Of a stretch of DNA of 64,000 nucleotides, positions 18,297 through 27,162 are shown piece after piece. The DNA is from JBFXIE01 sp050176255 (GTDB taxonomy: Bacteria; Pseudomonadota; Gammaproteobacteria; Burkholderiales; Burkholderiaceae_C). Made by a program: the position numbers and the translations under genes. Where the stretch lies: NCBI RefSeq assembly GCF_050176255.1, contig NZ_JBFXIE010000003.1. The stretch is one strand, 5' to 3'. How positions within the stretch are numbered: the first letter of the stretch is position 1; each line of letters starts with the position of its first letter. The notes below the pieces were generated by a model, which made no database searches, was not told the DNA's origin, and saw nothing but the letters and a program-made list of their open reading frames with translations.

Positions 18297-18436
18297 GTGC
18301 CACGCTATTACCACCATGCGCACACGCAGCCGCCACAGTGTTGCCACTGTATTGCCACCATCTTTCCACCATGTCACCACCTTGTTGCCGTCATCATTGA
18401 CACCATGCCACCACAGTCTTTCCACACTGTTGCCAC
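18297..18436. repeat. Helically phased array of thirteen ~11-bp repeats (consensus TTGCCAC)
   Basis: Degenerate copies of TTGCCAC begin at 18297, 18308, 18319, 18330, 18341, 18352, 18363, 18374, 18385, 18397, 18408, 18419 and 18430. The spacing is 11 bp throughout except one 12-bp step. Best copies are TTGCCAC at 18341, 18352 and 18430; the weakest is 18319. An 11-bp period is not a multiple of three, so the array is not coding. All boxes face the same side of the helix, as in ParR-bound plasmid centromeres such as R1 parC. No parM/parR is present nearby. Confidence 0.75.
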
Positions 18437-18450
18437 CATCCCCGACCGCA

Positions 18451-19674
18451 TCATGGGGCCGGAGCGGCATCGGGGGAGTTCTCTTGTGGCGGTTTGGGAT
18501 CGGTATCTCTCGCCGCCTCTTCCTGCATAGCCCGGCTCTCCTGTTCAGCCATGCCTTTTGCGCAGGCTTGAGCGAACATTTCCGGCGTCATGCCTTGCTC
18601 CGCAGCGGTATCCATGTACGCGGCGAAGCGAGCCTTGAGTCCGGCCAACGGAGCCGCTAGCCCAGTCAAGCTAAGGCCGTGGTCAAACTGGGCGGCATCC
18701 ATGAAGGTGCGTTCAAACACTGCCCAGCGGGGGTCATCATCGCTGCGCTCCGGCTGAGTAGCGTCAGCCACCTGCGCGGCCCGCAGTTCCGCCAGACGGC
18801 GTTCCAGAACCGCCATCGACTCCTCAATGCGCTTGCTCTCGTACCCCAGCTTGCGCTCCGCATTCTGGGCAAGGATGATCCGGTTCAGGTTGCCCCAGTA
18901 GGTATCGATCCCCTGGCGCTCCAACGCGGTAGCCGCAGCCCCAAGGTGTACGCCGGGCAGGCGGTCTAATTCCTCAGCGGTGGCTAGATCGCCTCGCTCC
19001 AGTGCATCTTCGCGCTGCACTGACAGCGTGCGGTGATCCCACCGCTCCTCCAATCCCGCCCGTTCCAGATGCTTGTTGCCGATCAGCGCCCATTGCTCGC
19101 GCCAGTAACGGAGCGTCTTCGGCCCCAATTTCCGGTCAGTGAAGTCTCTGCCTTTGACCTTGGAAAAACCGTCTGGCGTCAGTGCGCGTGGCGGCATGAG
19201 CAGATGCGCGTGGCTGCCGACAAGAGCCTTCGAGGAGCCATCCCAAGTCTTCGGATCGTCGCCGTGGATTGCCCAGTCAACCGGCAAGCCGTGCCGGTCA
19301 GCCACGCTTTGAGCAAGGTCGCGCACCATGTCGATTTCCTGCTCCTTCGTGAGTCCATGCGGCAGTGCCACGATGAACTCATGTGCCAATCTCGCATCCT
19401 TCCGAGCCTCGGCGGCTTCGACTGCATTCCATAGTGCCTCTCGGTGACTCGCCCAGGACGGCGCACCGGGTGGTACAACGATTTCCGTATGGCCGATCCG
19501 GCGCTTGCGCGTGTAGTCGTGAACCTCACCCGTGCGGTAGTCCGTGACGATGCCGCCACTGCGGTAGGCAGCGGCGGCTGTGGACGAAAAGCCGTGGCCT
19601 TGTTTGGCGGCATCCCGCTGCTTGCCCTTCTTGCCGCCGTCGCGGGATATGTAGTTCAGCTCCAGCCGATACAT
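18451..19674 (-). CDS. mobA: MobA/MobL-family (MobQ) conjugative relaxase
   Basis: The 407-aa relaxase domain occupies the N-terminal ~200 residues. STAAAAYRSGG places the catalytic Tyr at 37, and VGSHAHLLMPPRAL gives the metal-binding His pair 155/157. A charged helical C-terminus follows, with no primase or helicase extension. The enzyme nicks oriT and pilots the strand into the recipient. It is transcribed away from traD, leaving a 504-bp divergent region expected to hold oriT. Confidence 0.93.
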   Translation of the reverse strand: MYRLELNYISRDGGKKGKQRDAAKQGHGFSSTAAAAYRSGGIVTDYRTGEVHDYTRKRRIGHTEIVVPPGAPSWASHREALWNAVEAAEARKDARLAHEFIVALPHGLTKEQEIDMVRDLAQSVADRHGLPVDWAIHGDDPKTWDGSSKALVGSHAHLLMPPRALTPDGFSKVKGRDFTDRKLGPKTLRYWREQWALIGNKHLERAGLEERWDHRTLSVQREDALERGDLATAEELDRLPGVHLGAAATALERQGIDTYWGNLNRIILAQNAERKLGYESKRIEESMAVLERRLAELRAAQVADATQPERSDDDPRWAVFERTFMDAAQFDHGLSLTGLAAPLAGLKARFAAYMDTAAEQGMTPEMFAQACAKGMAEQESRAMQEEAARDTDPKPPQENSPDAAPAP

Positions 19675-20178
19675 GCCGCCACCTCCATTGAAAAGCTGTT
19701 GGCACCGTCTCCCCCACTGAAAGCAGCTTGAAGGGGGTCAAGGGGCACAGCCCCTTGCGCAGGCGTCGCGCAGCGATGCGTAACTGCGCTGTTGCGGCAG
19801 GCGCAACAGATGAAAACCGCCACCATCTTGGCCCCATGCGAGGCGCACGAGACACACAAAAATGATACCGCTAAGGCGCGTTTCTGTCCCCAGAAAATAG
19901 TATTTTTTGGCAGCGAACCTGCAAGTTGAAATCTCGATGGCGGCACGTCCGCAGTTGCTCGCAAGCGACGAGCATCAAAAATAATTTGTAGTCTTTAATG
20001 GACTACAGTCCTTGCATAGCTTGGGCCAAAGGCACTTGTTCCGCCTGCGATTGCAGTGATCCGATCATTGTCTGACATGGAGAATAGACCATATTTTTCA
20101 TTGGATCGCACACCTTGACGCAACTTTATTGCTAACTGATAGTTCGGCCTGAGACATGCCACATGGAGCAGAACGAAC
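19675..20178. other. Divergent mobA–traD intergenic region, probable oriT
   Basis: The 504-bp stretch has no credible gene. It is rich in short inverted repeats: CAAGGGGC/GCCCCTTG (19739-19746, 19750-19757), TGTTGCG/CGCAACA (19790-19796, 19802-19808) and TGTAGTC/GACTACA (19987-19993, 20001-20007). A CTAAGGCGC at ~19871-19879 is loosely like the TAAGTGCGCC nic of MobQ plasmids. Position between relaxase and TraD is the usual oriT place. The exact nic site is not determined. Confidence 0.55.
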
Positions 20179-20652
20179 GTGCAGCAGGAAGAGGAACAGA
20201 AGCGAGGACGGGGACGCCGCCCGGCCAGCGAACTGGCAGAGCAGCGTGAGCGGGAAATAGCTGCTCTGGCAGCCACGGTGGCGCGACAGAAAAAGCGGCT
20301 TGAAGAGTTGAAGGAGGCTCAGCGCCGGGCGCAGAAGGCCGCAAGGCGAACCTACATCAACCAGCGCAAGTATGCGGTGGGCGGCCTGGCGCAGATTGCC
20401 GGACTGCTGGAAGCCGACCCCGGCTTCGTGCTCGGTCTCATGCTCGAAGCTGCGGAACAGCGCGACCGCGATGGCACTTGGCCCAGCGCGGTATTCGAGA
20501 AATACAAACGACGAGGTGATGAGGTGCTGACTGAGCGTGCAGCCACTCGCAAGCGGCGCAAGCCCACGGACGACGACGATGACGAGGACGTGGAGTTCGA
20601 CCCGGCATCCACGCCCGTCCAGGAACCCCGCTATCAGGAAGGAGCGCACTAA
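20179..20652 (+). CDS. traD: TraD-family mobilisation/conjugal transfer protein
   Basis: The 157-aa charged protein has a GTG start. Residues 1-60 form a Glu/Arg-rich coiled coil. Next comes RKYAVGGLAQIAGLLEADPG, matching the small TraD family encoded beside MobQ relaxases. The tail is strongly acidic (TDDDDDEDVEFD). It probably helps load the relaxase at oriT. It is not the large TraD coupling protein of F. One base separates neither gene from the next: its stop abuts the ATG of the DotA/TraY gene. Confidence 0.75.
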   Translation: MQQEEEQKRGRGRRPASELAEQREREIAALAATVARQKKRLEELKEAQRRAQKAARRTYINQRKYAVGGLAQIAGLLEADPGFVLGLMLEAAEQRDRDGTWPSAVFEKYKRRGDEVLTERAATRKRRKPTDDDDDEDVEFDPASTPVQEPRYQEGAH

Positions 20653-23496
20653 ATGGCTGCCGCCGATCCATCAATGCCGTTCTCGCCCTGCGATCCAGCA
20701 GCAGGGTCATGTACCGACGTATCGGTCGGAATCCTTCAGTGGATCTTCGGGCCGGTCGTCGAGAAACTGACCCAAGGGGCAAGCCCTGACGCCGTTGATG
20801 CCAGTGTCAGCGTGATGGCCTCGATCTTCTCGGTCTTCAATTCCGGCTTGCTGGTGGTCGCCAGCCTGATCGTCAGCTACGTCGCCGTCATGGGCGTAAC
20901 CAACACGGCGAACGAGGGCGAGGCGATGGGACGGAACTGGTCTTCACTCTGGACGCCTGTGCGGATCGTTTCAGGCGGAAGCGTGCTGCTGCCAACCACA
21001 AGCGGCTACAGCTTCATTCAGCTCATCGTGATGATGTTTGCGTTGTGGGGTGTGGGCTTCGCCAACACCTTGTTCAAGATCGGTACGGAGAACGGGATCA
21101 TCAACGGGGCACTCACTGCGACCAGTGCTCAGATGGGACTTGGCTCCGGCGCAAAACCGAACCCCAACTATCCGCTCTACGACATCCGCCAGTTCGCACA
21201 GGAATACCTGGCCGTGGCGTGGTGCAAGCGTACCGTGAACGCCTCATTCTATGGCTTCGGCGGCGGCACGCCGAACGTCAGCGCAGCCGGAACACCTGAC
21301 CAGACCATCGCCGAAGGCGGCAGCAAGAAGGCGATGATCTATCAGGCGAGGGATCGAAATGCCGTCACCAATCTGGGTGGCGGTGTGCCGCTTTGCGGCT
21401 CGGTGAAGGTCTATAGCTATTCAGCTCCGGCTGCCATCGCTGCTGAAACCACTACGTCAGCGGCGTCTATCTTCGATCCAGCCAAGATTCAAGATAACGC
21501 CACGGCCATGTCGGCAATCCGTGTCGCCGCACTGAACGCCAAGGCGACCGCTGTCAACAAGGTGATGGCCGACATCGAGCAGTGGGTTGGCGAATGGCCC
21601 GCCACCATCAACGAATCCGGCTGGGAGAACGTCACGAGCGACCGTTTCAACCAGATCGTCAATCAAGCCCAGAGCACTCTGACCGCAAGCCTGACCGCTC
21701 AGATTGCAGCCGACACCACGCTGCAACAGATCATGCAGAAGTACGTCACCGACATCACCAAGGATGGCTGGGCAATGGCAGGCGGCTTCTATCAGCGCCT
21801 CGGCGGCATCAAGGAAGAGCTGGGCCGCATCTACGCCGAAAACGTCGCACAGGCCACCGCACCAAACCTCAACACGCTGCCGCAAGGGCCGCATTCATCG
21901 CTGGCTGCCAACAGCTATACCACGGTCTACAACACCATCATCAGCAAGTCACTGACCGGGGGAAGCTACACCACGCCCGATACCCCTCGGGCTGCCGATC
22001 TCAAGTCGAACCTGATCCCATCTTCCCTCGACGATCTCAGCATCGACACATTGGGCAGCCGGGGTGACAGCTTCATGAGCGGTTTCGTGCAGTGGGGCAT
22101 GGAGCGCGTGACCAGCACCATGATCGGCACCGATGGCGACGTGGACGCCATTGCTCGCATCAAAACCACTGGTGATGTGCTCGCGCTGCTGCAATCGACG
22201 GGTTTTGCCGCCGACCGGCTGATCCACACCTCGCTTTCTGGCCTGAAAGCCGCAGCAGCAGCGGTGGGTAGCGTCAGTTTCATGGGCAACAAGGTCGATG
22301 CCACCCCGTTGGCCGACACCTTCCTGAACTGGGTGATTTACAACTTCCTGACCCCGCTGGCCGAAGTCACAACGTGGCTCGGGCGGCTCGCGTTCTATTT
22401 CGGCGTGTTCCTGCCGAGCCTGCCGTACACCATCTTCATGGTCGCGTTTGTTGGCTGGCTGATGGCGGTGCTCCAGTCGATCATCGCCGCGCCCCTGTGG
22501 GCGGTCATGCACATGACGCCCGACCGCACCTTCGTTGGGAGCCAGACGCAAGGCTACCTGCTCCTGCTGTCGCTCTTCGTCCGTCCGGCACTCATCATCA
22601 CCGGGCTGTTCGCCGCGATGATGGTGGCCAATCCCGTGGTTGGGTACATCAGCAAGGCGTTCTGGGCGATGTATCACGCCAACGTCACCTCAGCGGAATC
22701 CCTGGGCTGGTTCATCGAGTTTCTCCAGTGGAAAAACTGGCTGATCGTGTACGGGTTCGTTCTGCTGCCCGTGATGTACATGATCTTCGGGCTGTCGCAG
22801 AGCTTGCCGGACACCGTGCTGCGCTGGATCGGCGCTGGCATCAGCTCGATGGGCGAAACCCAAGCTACCGAGCAGATGCGCGGGCAGTCGGAAAAATACG
22901 GCCCCAGTGCGTTACAGGGCGGGGCTACTCCCCCGGGCAAGGGCGGCACAGGTGGCAGCAACCGCCTGAACGGCGACTCTGGAGGCGCTGGCAGTCTCAG
23001 CGGGCCAAGCGGCCCCTCGGGCGGCGGCGGCGGTGGCCGCAGCAGCGGCCGCAACCATCCCCGCCTGCTCAATGCCAACAGCCAAGGCGTGGCACCCCAG
23101 CAGCACGACACCCCGCCCACGTCCGCATCGACCAGCACAGCAGCGGCCATCGGCCCGGCTCGCAGCAGCAGCGCCGTGTCCAGTTCGGTCAATACGGGAT
23201 CGCAAGGCGTTGTCGGCAGCCGCTGGGCCAGCAATGACATTACCGACGGAGAGTTCACCGAATTGAAAGATACCGCGCCGCGCAGCAAGAGCAGCGCCGA
23301 CAAGGGCACCGGCAATGCCGTGCTGGCCCTTGGCAGCGCGGGCGTTATCAGCGGGTTTTCTGCCGACGACGACAACGGCTCCGGGGCCATCAATACCGAG
23401 TATGACAGCCGCTACAGCTACACCCCTCCGACTGCTGACGGCTCAAGCGTCATCAACCACGGAGAGACCACCGCAAACGGAGGACAACCGGCATGA
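20653..23496 (+). CDS. traY: DotA/TraY-family conjugation protein
   Basis: The 947-aa polytopic inner-membrane protein has a hydrophobic pair near residues 50-135 (SGLLVVASLIVSYVAVMGV; WSSLWTPVRIVSGG; FIQLIVMMFALWGVGFANTL), a large hydrophilic domain (~140-560), a cluster of membrane helices (~565-720), and a disordered Gly/Ser/Ala-rich tail. That layout and the WSSLWTPVR signature fit DotA (Legionella) and TraY (IncI R64), components of type IVB secretion channels. No other channel gene is present in this element. In R64, TraY is the target of entry exclusion. Confidence 0.8.
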   Translation: MAAADPSMPFSPCDPAAGSCTDVSVGILQWIFGPVVEKLTQGASPDAVDASVSVMASIFSVFNSGLLVVASLIVSYVAVMGVTNTANEGEAMGRNWSSLWTPVRIVSGGSVLLPTTSGYSFIQLIVMMFALWGVGFANTLFKIGTENGIINGALTATSAQMGLGSGAKPNPNYPLYDIRQFAQEYLAVAWCKRTVNASFYGFGGGTPNVSAAGTPDQTIAEGGSKKAMIYQARDRNAVTNLGGGVPLCGSVKVYSYSAPAAIAAETTTSAASIFDPAKIQDNATAMSAIRVAALNAKATAVNKVMADIEQWVGEWPATINESGWENVTSDRFNQIVNQAQSTLTASLTAQIAADTTLQQIMQKYVTDITKDGWAMAGGFYQRLGGIKEELGRIYAENVAQATAPNLNTLPQGPHSSLAANSYTTVYNTIISKSLTGGSYTTPDTPRAADLKSNLIPSSLDDLSIDTLGSRGDSFMSGFVQWGMERVTSTMIGTDGDVDAIARIKTTGDVLALLQSTGFAADRLIHTSLSGLKAAAAAVGSVSFMGNKVDATPLADTFLNWVIYNFLTPLAEVTTWLGRLAFYFGVFLPSLPYTIFMVAFVGWLMAVLQSIIAAPLWAVMHMTPDRTFVGSQTQGYLLLLSLFVRPALIITGLFAAMMVANPVVGYISKAFWAMYHANVTSAESLGWFIEFLQWKNWLIVYGFVLLPVMYMIFGLSQSLPDTVLRWIGAGISSMGETQATEQMRGQSEKYGPSALQGGATPPGKGGTGGSNRLNGDSGGAGSLSGPSGPSGGGGGGRSSGRNHPRLLNANSQGVAPQQHDTPPTSASTSTAAAIGPARSSSAVSSSVNTGSQGVVGSRWASNDITDGEFTELKDTAPRSKSSADKGTGNAVLALGSAGVISGFSADDDNGSGAINTEYDSRYSYTPPTADGSSVINHGETTANGGQPA

Positions 23497-24023
23497 GCTA
23501 CCAATACGACTACAACGCTGAGGCCACCGGCCACGTCATCGGGCTTCGACGTGGATACGAACAGGGACACGCGACAGGCCACGATCACGGCTGGAACGAT
23601 GCGGTAGCCCAGTGGAATGCACAGATAAAAGACCAGTGGGAGCCGCTCGTTGATCGTCTGACTGCTGAGCGAGATGAGGCCATCCGCGCCCGTGATGAAC
23701 TGCTGGAGCAGGTGCGCCACGCCGGGCAGCAGACCAAGAAATGGCACGACGCATTCTATTCGCTGCTCTGCGCCCTCGATAGCGCAATGGGCGTGCTGGA
23801 GCACGCACCGCAGGACATGCGCACTCGGATGATCCTCGATTACGCCAAACGCGCCGAGTACATGAAAGACAAGGGCTGGATCGACTCGATGCCGCAGGAA
23901 AACAGCGTCCTGCGCTCACGTGCCCGCCCAACCGCTGACCAGCTCCAAGGATGGTGGGATCAAGTCCTCCACCACGCGAAGAAGGCAGCGGAAGCCGACC
24001 GCACCCAGTCCCCCAGCCCATAG
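23493..24023 (+). CDS. Hypothetical protein downstream of traY
   Basis: The 176-aa soluble protein starts by a 4-bp overlap with traY. The N-terminus is rich in Gly/His/Tyr (YEQGHATGHDHGWNDA). A coiled-coil region (~55-85, LTAERDEAIRARDELLEQVR) and a helical C-terminus follow. No family recognised. Tight coupling puts it in the transfer operon. Confidence 0.75.
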   Translation: MSYQYDYNAEATGHVIGLRRGYEQGHATGHDHGWNDAVAQWNAQIKDQWEPLVDRLTAERDEAIRARDELLEQVRHAGQQTKKWHDAFYSLLCALDSAMGVLEHAPQDMRTRMILDYAKRAEYMKDKGWIDSMPQENSVLRSRARPTADQLQGWWDQVLHHAKKAAEADRTQSPSP

Positions 24024-24036
24024 GAAGGAGCCGCAA

Positions 24037-24177
24037 ATGCCTCATCAAGAAGTTTCGCTCGGTAACGGGCGTGGATTGAAACCCGACGCTGCCGTGATGG
24101 CCATTCTGCTGGCTGTCGCTGACACCATTCTGGCCCAGCGCAAACGCCGCAAACACAGCCGGAGGGCTTTCGCATGA
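24037..24177 (+). CDS. Small hypothetical protein (46 aa)
   Basis: The short frame has a strong GGAAGGAG box at 24023-24030 before its ATG and ends in a 4-bp overlap with the next start. One hydrophobic helix (DAAVMAILLAVADTIL) is followed by a basic tail (AQRKRRKHSRRAFA). It could be a small membrane or nucleic-acid-associated peptide of the transfer operon. Confidence 0.6.
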   Translation: MPHQEVSLGNGRGLKPDAAVMAILLAVADTILAQRKRRKHSRRAFA

Positions 24178-24779
24178 ACCTCAAGAACGGCGCGAAACGC
24201 GCAGCCAAATTCACGTTCGTCGAGATGCCGCTTTCGATCCTCGGATGGCGACAACTCCGGGCGAACAACGGCTACATCCGCGACCTGTGGCGCACGCTGC
24301 GCCACCCTCAATGTCCCGAGTGCGGGCGCGGTGTCATGCACCTGCCCGCCGATGCCCAACCGGACGAAAAGGCGCTTTATCCGTGGGAGTGCTCCGCCAA
24401 ATGTGGGTTCGGCGTACTGGCACCTCAAGACCCGACCGAAATTCGGCACATCGTGCAGGCGCGATCGGAGACACGCGGCAAGCAGCGAATGGCGTTTCTC
24501 GGCGCCCCTGAGCGCGACAAGCTCATCACCAGCCATCTGCGCAAGTCCCGCGCCTATTGGGTGGTGGTCGCCCTCGTCTTTTTGATGGCCGCATGGCAAC
24601 TGGCTATAGGCGCTCCAATGATGGTTGTCCTGAGCGTGCTGTGCATGTGCCTGCCGTTCTCTGTCCATGCAATCCGCTGGAGCTATCGGGCGTGGCAAGT
24701 GCGCTCCGGCACGCTGTTCGTGGAAGGCGCGTTTGGCCGCTACGTCCGCGACATGCTCTGGGTTCGGGGGATTCAGTGA
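24174..24779 (+). CDS. Membrane protein with zinc-ribbon-like Cys pairs
   Basis: The 201-aa protein has CPECGRG and, ~35 residues later, CSAKCGFG (C-x2-C and C-x3-C, residues ~44-85), suggesting a metal-binding knuckle. Two adjacent transmembrane segments follow (~127-165: WVVVALVFLMAAWQLAIG; MVVLSVLCMCLPFSVHAI), then a basic C-terminus. In IncI plasmids the entry-exclusion gene excA lies just after traY, so this position hints at a similar job, but no sequence match can be claimed. Confidence 0.8.
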   Translation: MNLKNGAKRAAKFTFVEMPLSILGWRQLRANNGYIRDLWRTLRHPQCPECGRGVMHLPADAQPDEKALYPWECSAKCGFGVLAPQDPTEIRHIVQARSETRGKQRMAFLGAPERDKLITSHLRKSRAYWVVVALVFLMAAWQLAIGAPMMVVLSVLCMCLPFSVHAIRWSYRAWQVRSGTLFVEGAFGRYVRDMLWVRGIQ

Positions 24780-25018
24780 TGGCCCAGATGATTCAATCCA
24801 TCCTGCTTCGCCTTGGCCGCGAGCGTGTCACCAACATCTGCTGCGTGCTCGGGACATGTCTCGCCTTGTTCGTCGAGCGCGATGCGCTGATGAATGGCCC
24901 TCCTGCTGCCCAGCTCGGAACGATCACCCTCGCCATAGCTGTCCCCATCCTCTACCTGACACCGCTTGTTTGGCTCGTTTACCGCTACCTAGTGAGGCCC
25001 GGCCATGAACACCGCTGA
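24779..25018 (+). CDS. Small membrane protein (79 aa)
   Basis: The ATG overlaps the previous stop by one base (TGATG). The product has two hydrophobic segments (TNICCVLGTCLALFV; LGTITLAIAVPILYLTPLVW) and short basic ends. It has no recognised family and is part of the transfer operon. Confidence 0.7.
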   Translation: MAQMIQSILLRLGRERVTNICCVLGTCLALFVERDALMNGPPAAQLGTITLAIAVPILYLTPLVWLVYRYLVRPGHEHR

Positions 25019-25190
25019 CAGCTACCTCGTACTGCGTGTCTCGTGGCTGCGCGAGCACGATCAGGTTATTGCCGAGCTGGCCGAGCTGTGGCTCGACCGG
25101 CAGGCCAAGCAGCAGCCCGAACCCAAGCCCATGCGCATCAGGGCACAGCACAACAGCAACATCAGGATCAGGAGCCATGCCCGTGCGTAG
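25005..25190 (+). CDS. Small hypothetical protein (61 aa)
   Basis: The frame overlaps the genes on both sides by 14 bp. The product is helical and soluble (SWLREHDQVIAELAELWLDR) with a basic tail. It is supported mainly by operon packing, so it is held with moderate confidence. Confidence 0.5.
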   Translation: MNTADSYLVLRVSWLREHDQVIAELAELWLDRQAKQQPEPKPMRIRAQHNSNIRIRSHARA

Positions 25191-25710
25191 CAAGCACCTC
25201 ATCACAATTGCTGCGGTGGCGTTTTCCAGCATCGTCTGCGCCCAGATGCCCGTCCCGCTGCTCGACAACGAGCCAGCCGCACCCAACGCAGCACTCTGGG
25301 CCGTGGCTGGCCCGATGCTGCAAGCGGCGCTGGAATGCCGCGAAGACCTGCCTGACCATCCGGCCACCCGCGCCCTGCTGCCGCGCAAACCGGCAGGCGA
25401 GGAACAGCACTACCGCCTGACTCCGCCCAGCGGATTCAAGGTGTTCGGCCTGCCTGTGGCCGAGATTGAGGTCTGGGTCGATGACGGCGACGGCGAGCTG
25501 GGCCACGGCTACACCGCACACATACGGGGCAAATCTCTCCCGGAAGTTGCGAAAGCTGCGAAGCTGCGCAAAGGCCGGTCGTTTCCCAACCGCAAAACCA
25601 TGATGGGCAGCCTGATGGCGGATCAGCCATTTGGCCCGGAATCGGTGCAACTGACCTGCACCATTGACGGCAGCTACGCCGCCCACGAAAACGAGTACCG
25701 GGAGCCATGA
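25177..25710 (+). CDS. Putative secreted/periplasmic hypothetical protein
   Basis: The 177-aa protein starts with a signal peptide (MPVRSKHLITIAAVAFSSIV, cleavage probably after VCA). The mature part is ~155 residues with KVFGLPVAEIEVWVDDGDGE and ends near a Cys-containing segment (QLTCTIDG). The start is chosen from that signal sequence. The stop overlaps the M23 peptidase start (ATGA). No family recognised; it resembles periplasmic proteins of transfer operons. Confidence 0.75.
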   Translation: MPVRSKHLITIAAVAFSSIVCAQMPVPLLDNEPAAPNAALWAVAGPMLQAALECREDLPDHPATRALLPRKPAGEEQHYRLTPPSGFKVFGLPVAEIEVWVDDGDGELGHGYTAHIRGKSLPEVAKAAKLRKGRSFPNRKTMMGSLMADQPFGPESVQLTCTIDGSYAAHENEYREP

Positions 25711-26834
25711 CCATACGCAACAAGCTGCTTGCTCTGGCCACACTGGTGGCCGTGACTCCGGCACTGGCCGATACCTGCATGGTGTCGCCAACCGAGAAAC
25801 AGACCGTCTCCGGGCGCTTCGGCAAGTTCCGGGGCGGCGGTGCAGGGAACTTCGGTAGCGCGAACCAGAAGCCGCACATGCACGATGGTCTGGACTTCTC
25901 GACCAGCGGGGCATCACAGCCTCTGTACGCCACCACGGACGGCAAGATCACCTTCATCGGCAACCGGCGCTCGGCAGGCAACGCGATCCTCATCGAGCGC
26001 AGCAATGGCGACGTGGTGGCGTACTACCACATGAGCGGTTTTGCCACCGGCTTGAAACAGGGCATGGAGGTCAAAGCCGGGCAGTACATTGGCTTGTCCG
26101 GCAACACACCCAGCGACGCGATGGTGAAGCACCTGCACTTCACATACGGCACAGCGCAGAAAGATGAGGCCCGCGCCAAGGCTTTCACCCAGAGTGCATC
26201 GAAAGGCACCTTCAACCCCGGCCAACTCCCGTCCGCCTTCAATCAGCAGCAAGGTATCGGCTGGAAGACCGATCCGGCCCCGTATTTCTGTGCGACTTTC
26301 CCGATCCAAGACGGCAATCCGCAGCACTACCCGATTCTGGGCAAGGACACCAAAGAACAGCACGCGATCCTCTTTGGCAACGTCCCACCGGGCGGCGTGG
26401 CCCCGAACGTCAAGTTCGAGCCAGCACAAGTCGCGGCGGCGAATGCGGACGCGGCGCTGGCCGCCGCCGAGGGCAAGTCTCCCGCCGAGTGGCTGTCGGA
26501 CAAGGACGGCTACGGCACGCTGCCGACCGCGCCGATTGGCGGCTACGACACGATGTCCACTCACGAAATGCTGCTGACCGAGGCGGGGCGTCGGTTCAGC
26601 GACGCCGAATGGAACAACAACATCACCAAGGTATCCAGCCGGGCGCTCTGGGTAGATTTCAACCGCGCAGTAGGGGTCAGCAACTACATGGCCGAAGCGA
26701 TCTATCGGAAAAAGGAGCGCGTCGAAGCCCTGCTGGCTATCTACACGTCACAGAAGACCGAGCGGCTGCACAAGCAGACTGCCGCAGCACATGATCGGGC
26801 GCAACGCGGTGACGTTTCGCTCAGCATCCAATAG
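25707..26834 (+). CDS. M23-family metallopeptidase (conjugation-associated)
   Basis: The 375-aa protein has a signal peptide (residues 1-21, ending LADTC). The LytM/M23 domain has zinc ligands His59 and Asp63 (HDGLDF) and the HLHF box (His142/His144), with His108 in YYHMS. A ~220-residue C-terminal extension has no recognised fold. The enzyme likely opens peptidoglycan cross-links in the periplasm for a transfer channel. It lies in the same operon as the TraY homologue. Confidence 0.9.
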   Translation: MTIRNKLLALATLVAVTPALADTCMVSPTEKQTVSGRFGKFRGGGAGNFGSANQKPHMHDGLDFSTSGASQPLYATTDGKITFIGNRRSAGNAILIERSNGDVVAYYHMSGFATGLKQGMEVKAGQYIGLSGNTPSDAMVKHLHFTYGTAQKDEARAKAFTQSASKGTFNPGQLPSAFNQQQGIGWKTDPAPYFCATFPIQDGNPQHYPILGKDTKEQHAILFGNVPPGGVAPNVKFEPAQVAAANADAALAAAEGKSPAEWLSDKDGYGTLPTAPIGGYDTMSTHEMLLTEAGRRFSDAEWNNNITKVSSRALWVDFNRAVGVSNYMAEAIYRKKERVEALLAIYTSQKTERLHKQTAAAHDRAQRGDVSLSIQ

Positions 26835-26848
26835 TGGAGGAAGGCGAC

Positions 26849-27160
26849 ATGTTTGTGTTTCTGCACCCAAACGTAATGGAACGTCTCTGCATAGAGAAGG
26901 ATGAACGTCAGAGGTTTGTCCAGGCGATGCGCTCGTGCCCCGGCGTGATTCTGGAAATGCTGCCGTTCGCGCCCAGAAAACGCAGGCCGGAACCTCGGAT
27001 CGTTCTGATTCCGTCCAGTTGCCGACGACAGCGGGAATACCGCCGCGAGGAACTGGTCATCCACTGCGACCGGTTCGATCTCGTCGAGAAAATCACACTG
27101 CTGGCGTACATCTCGATGCTCCAGATGCGGATCGAGCAGGAGGTTATGGAGGGGCAGTAA
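26849..27160 (+). CDS. Hypothetical protein (103 aa)
   Basis: GGAGGAAGG just before the ATG at 26849 decides the start over an upstream GTG. The basic soluble protein contains CPGVILEMLPFAPRKRRPEP and ends KITLLAYISMLQMRIEQEV. No family recognised. It is the last gene of the plus-strand transfer operon and converges on the kfrA operon with a 2-bp gap. Confidence 0.65.
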   Translation: MFVFLHPNVMERLCIEKDERQRFVQAMRSCPGVILEMLPFAPRKRRPEPRIVLIPSSCRRQREYRREELVIHCDRFDLVEKITLLAYISMLQMRIEQEVMEGQ

Positions 27161-27162
27161 GC

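Noticed and set aside
18234..18470. 78-codon minus-strand frame with WW-rich repeats
   Set aside because: The repeats follow an 11-bp period, not a multiple of three, so the peptide is a by-product of the DNA array.
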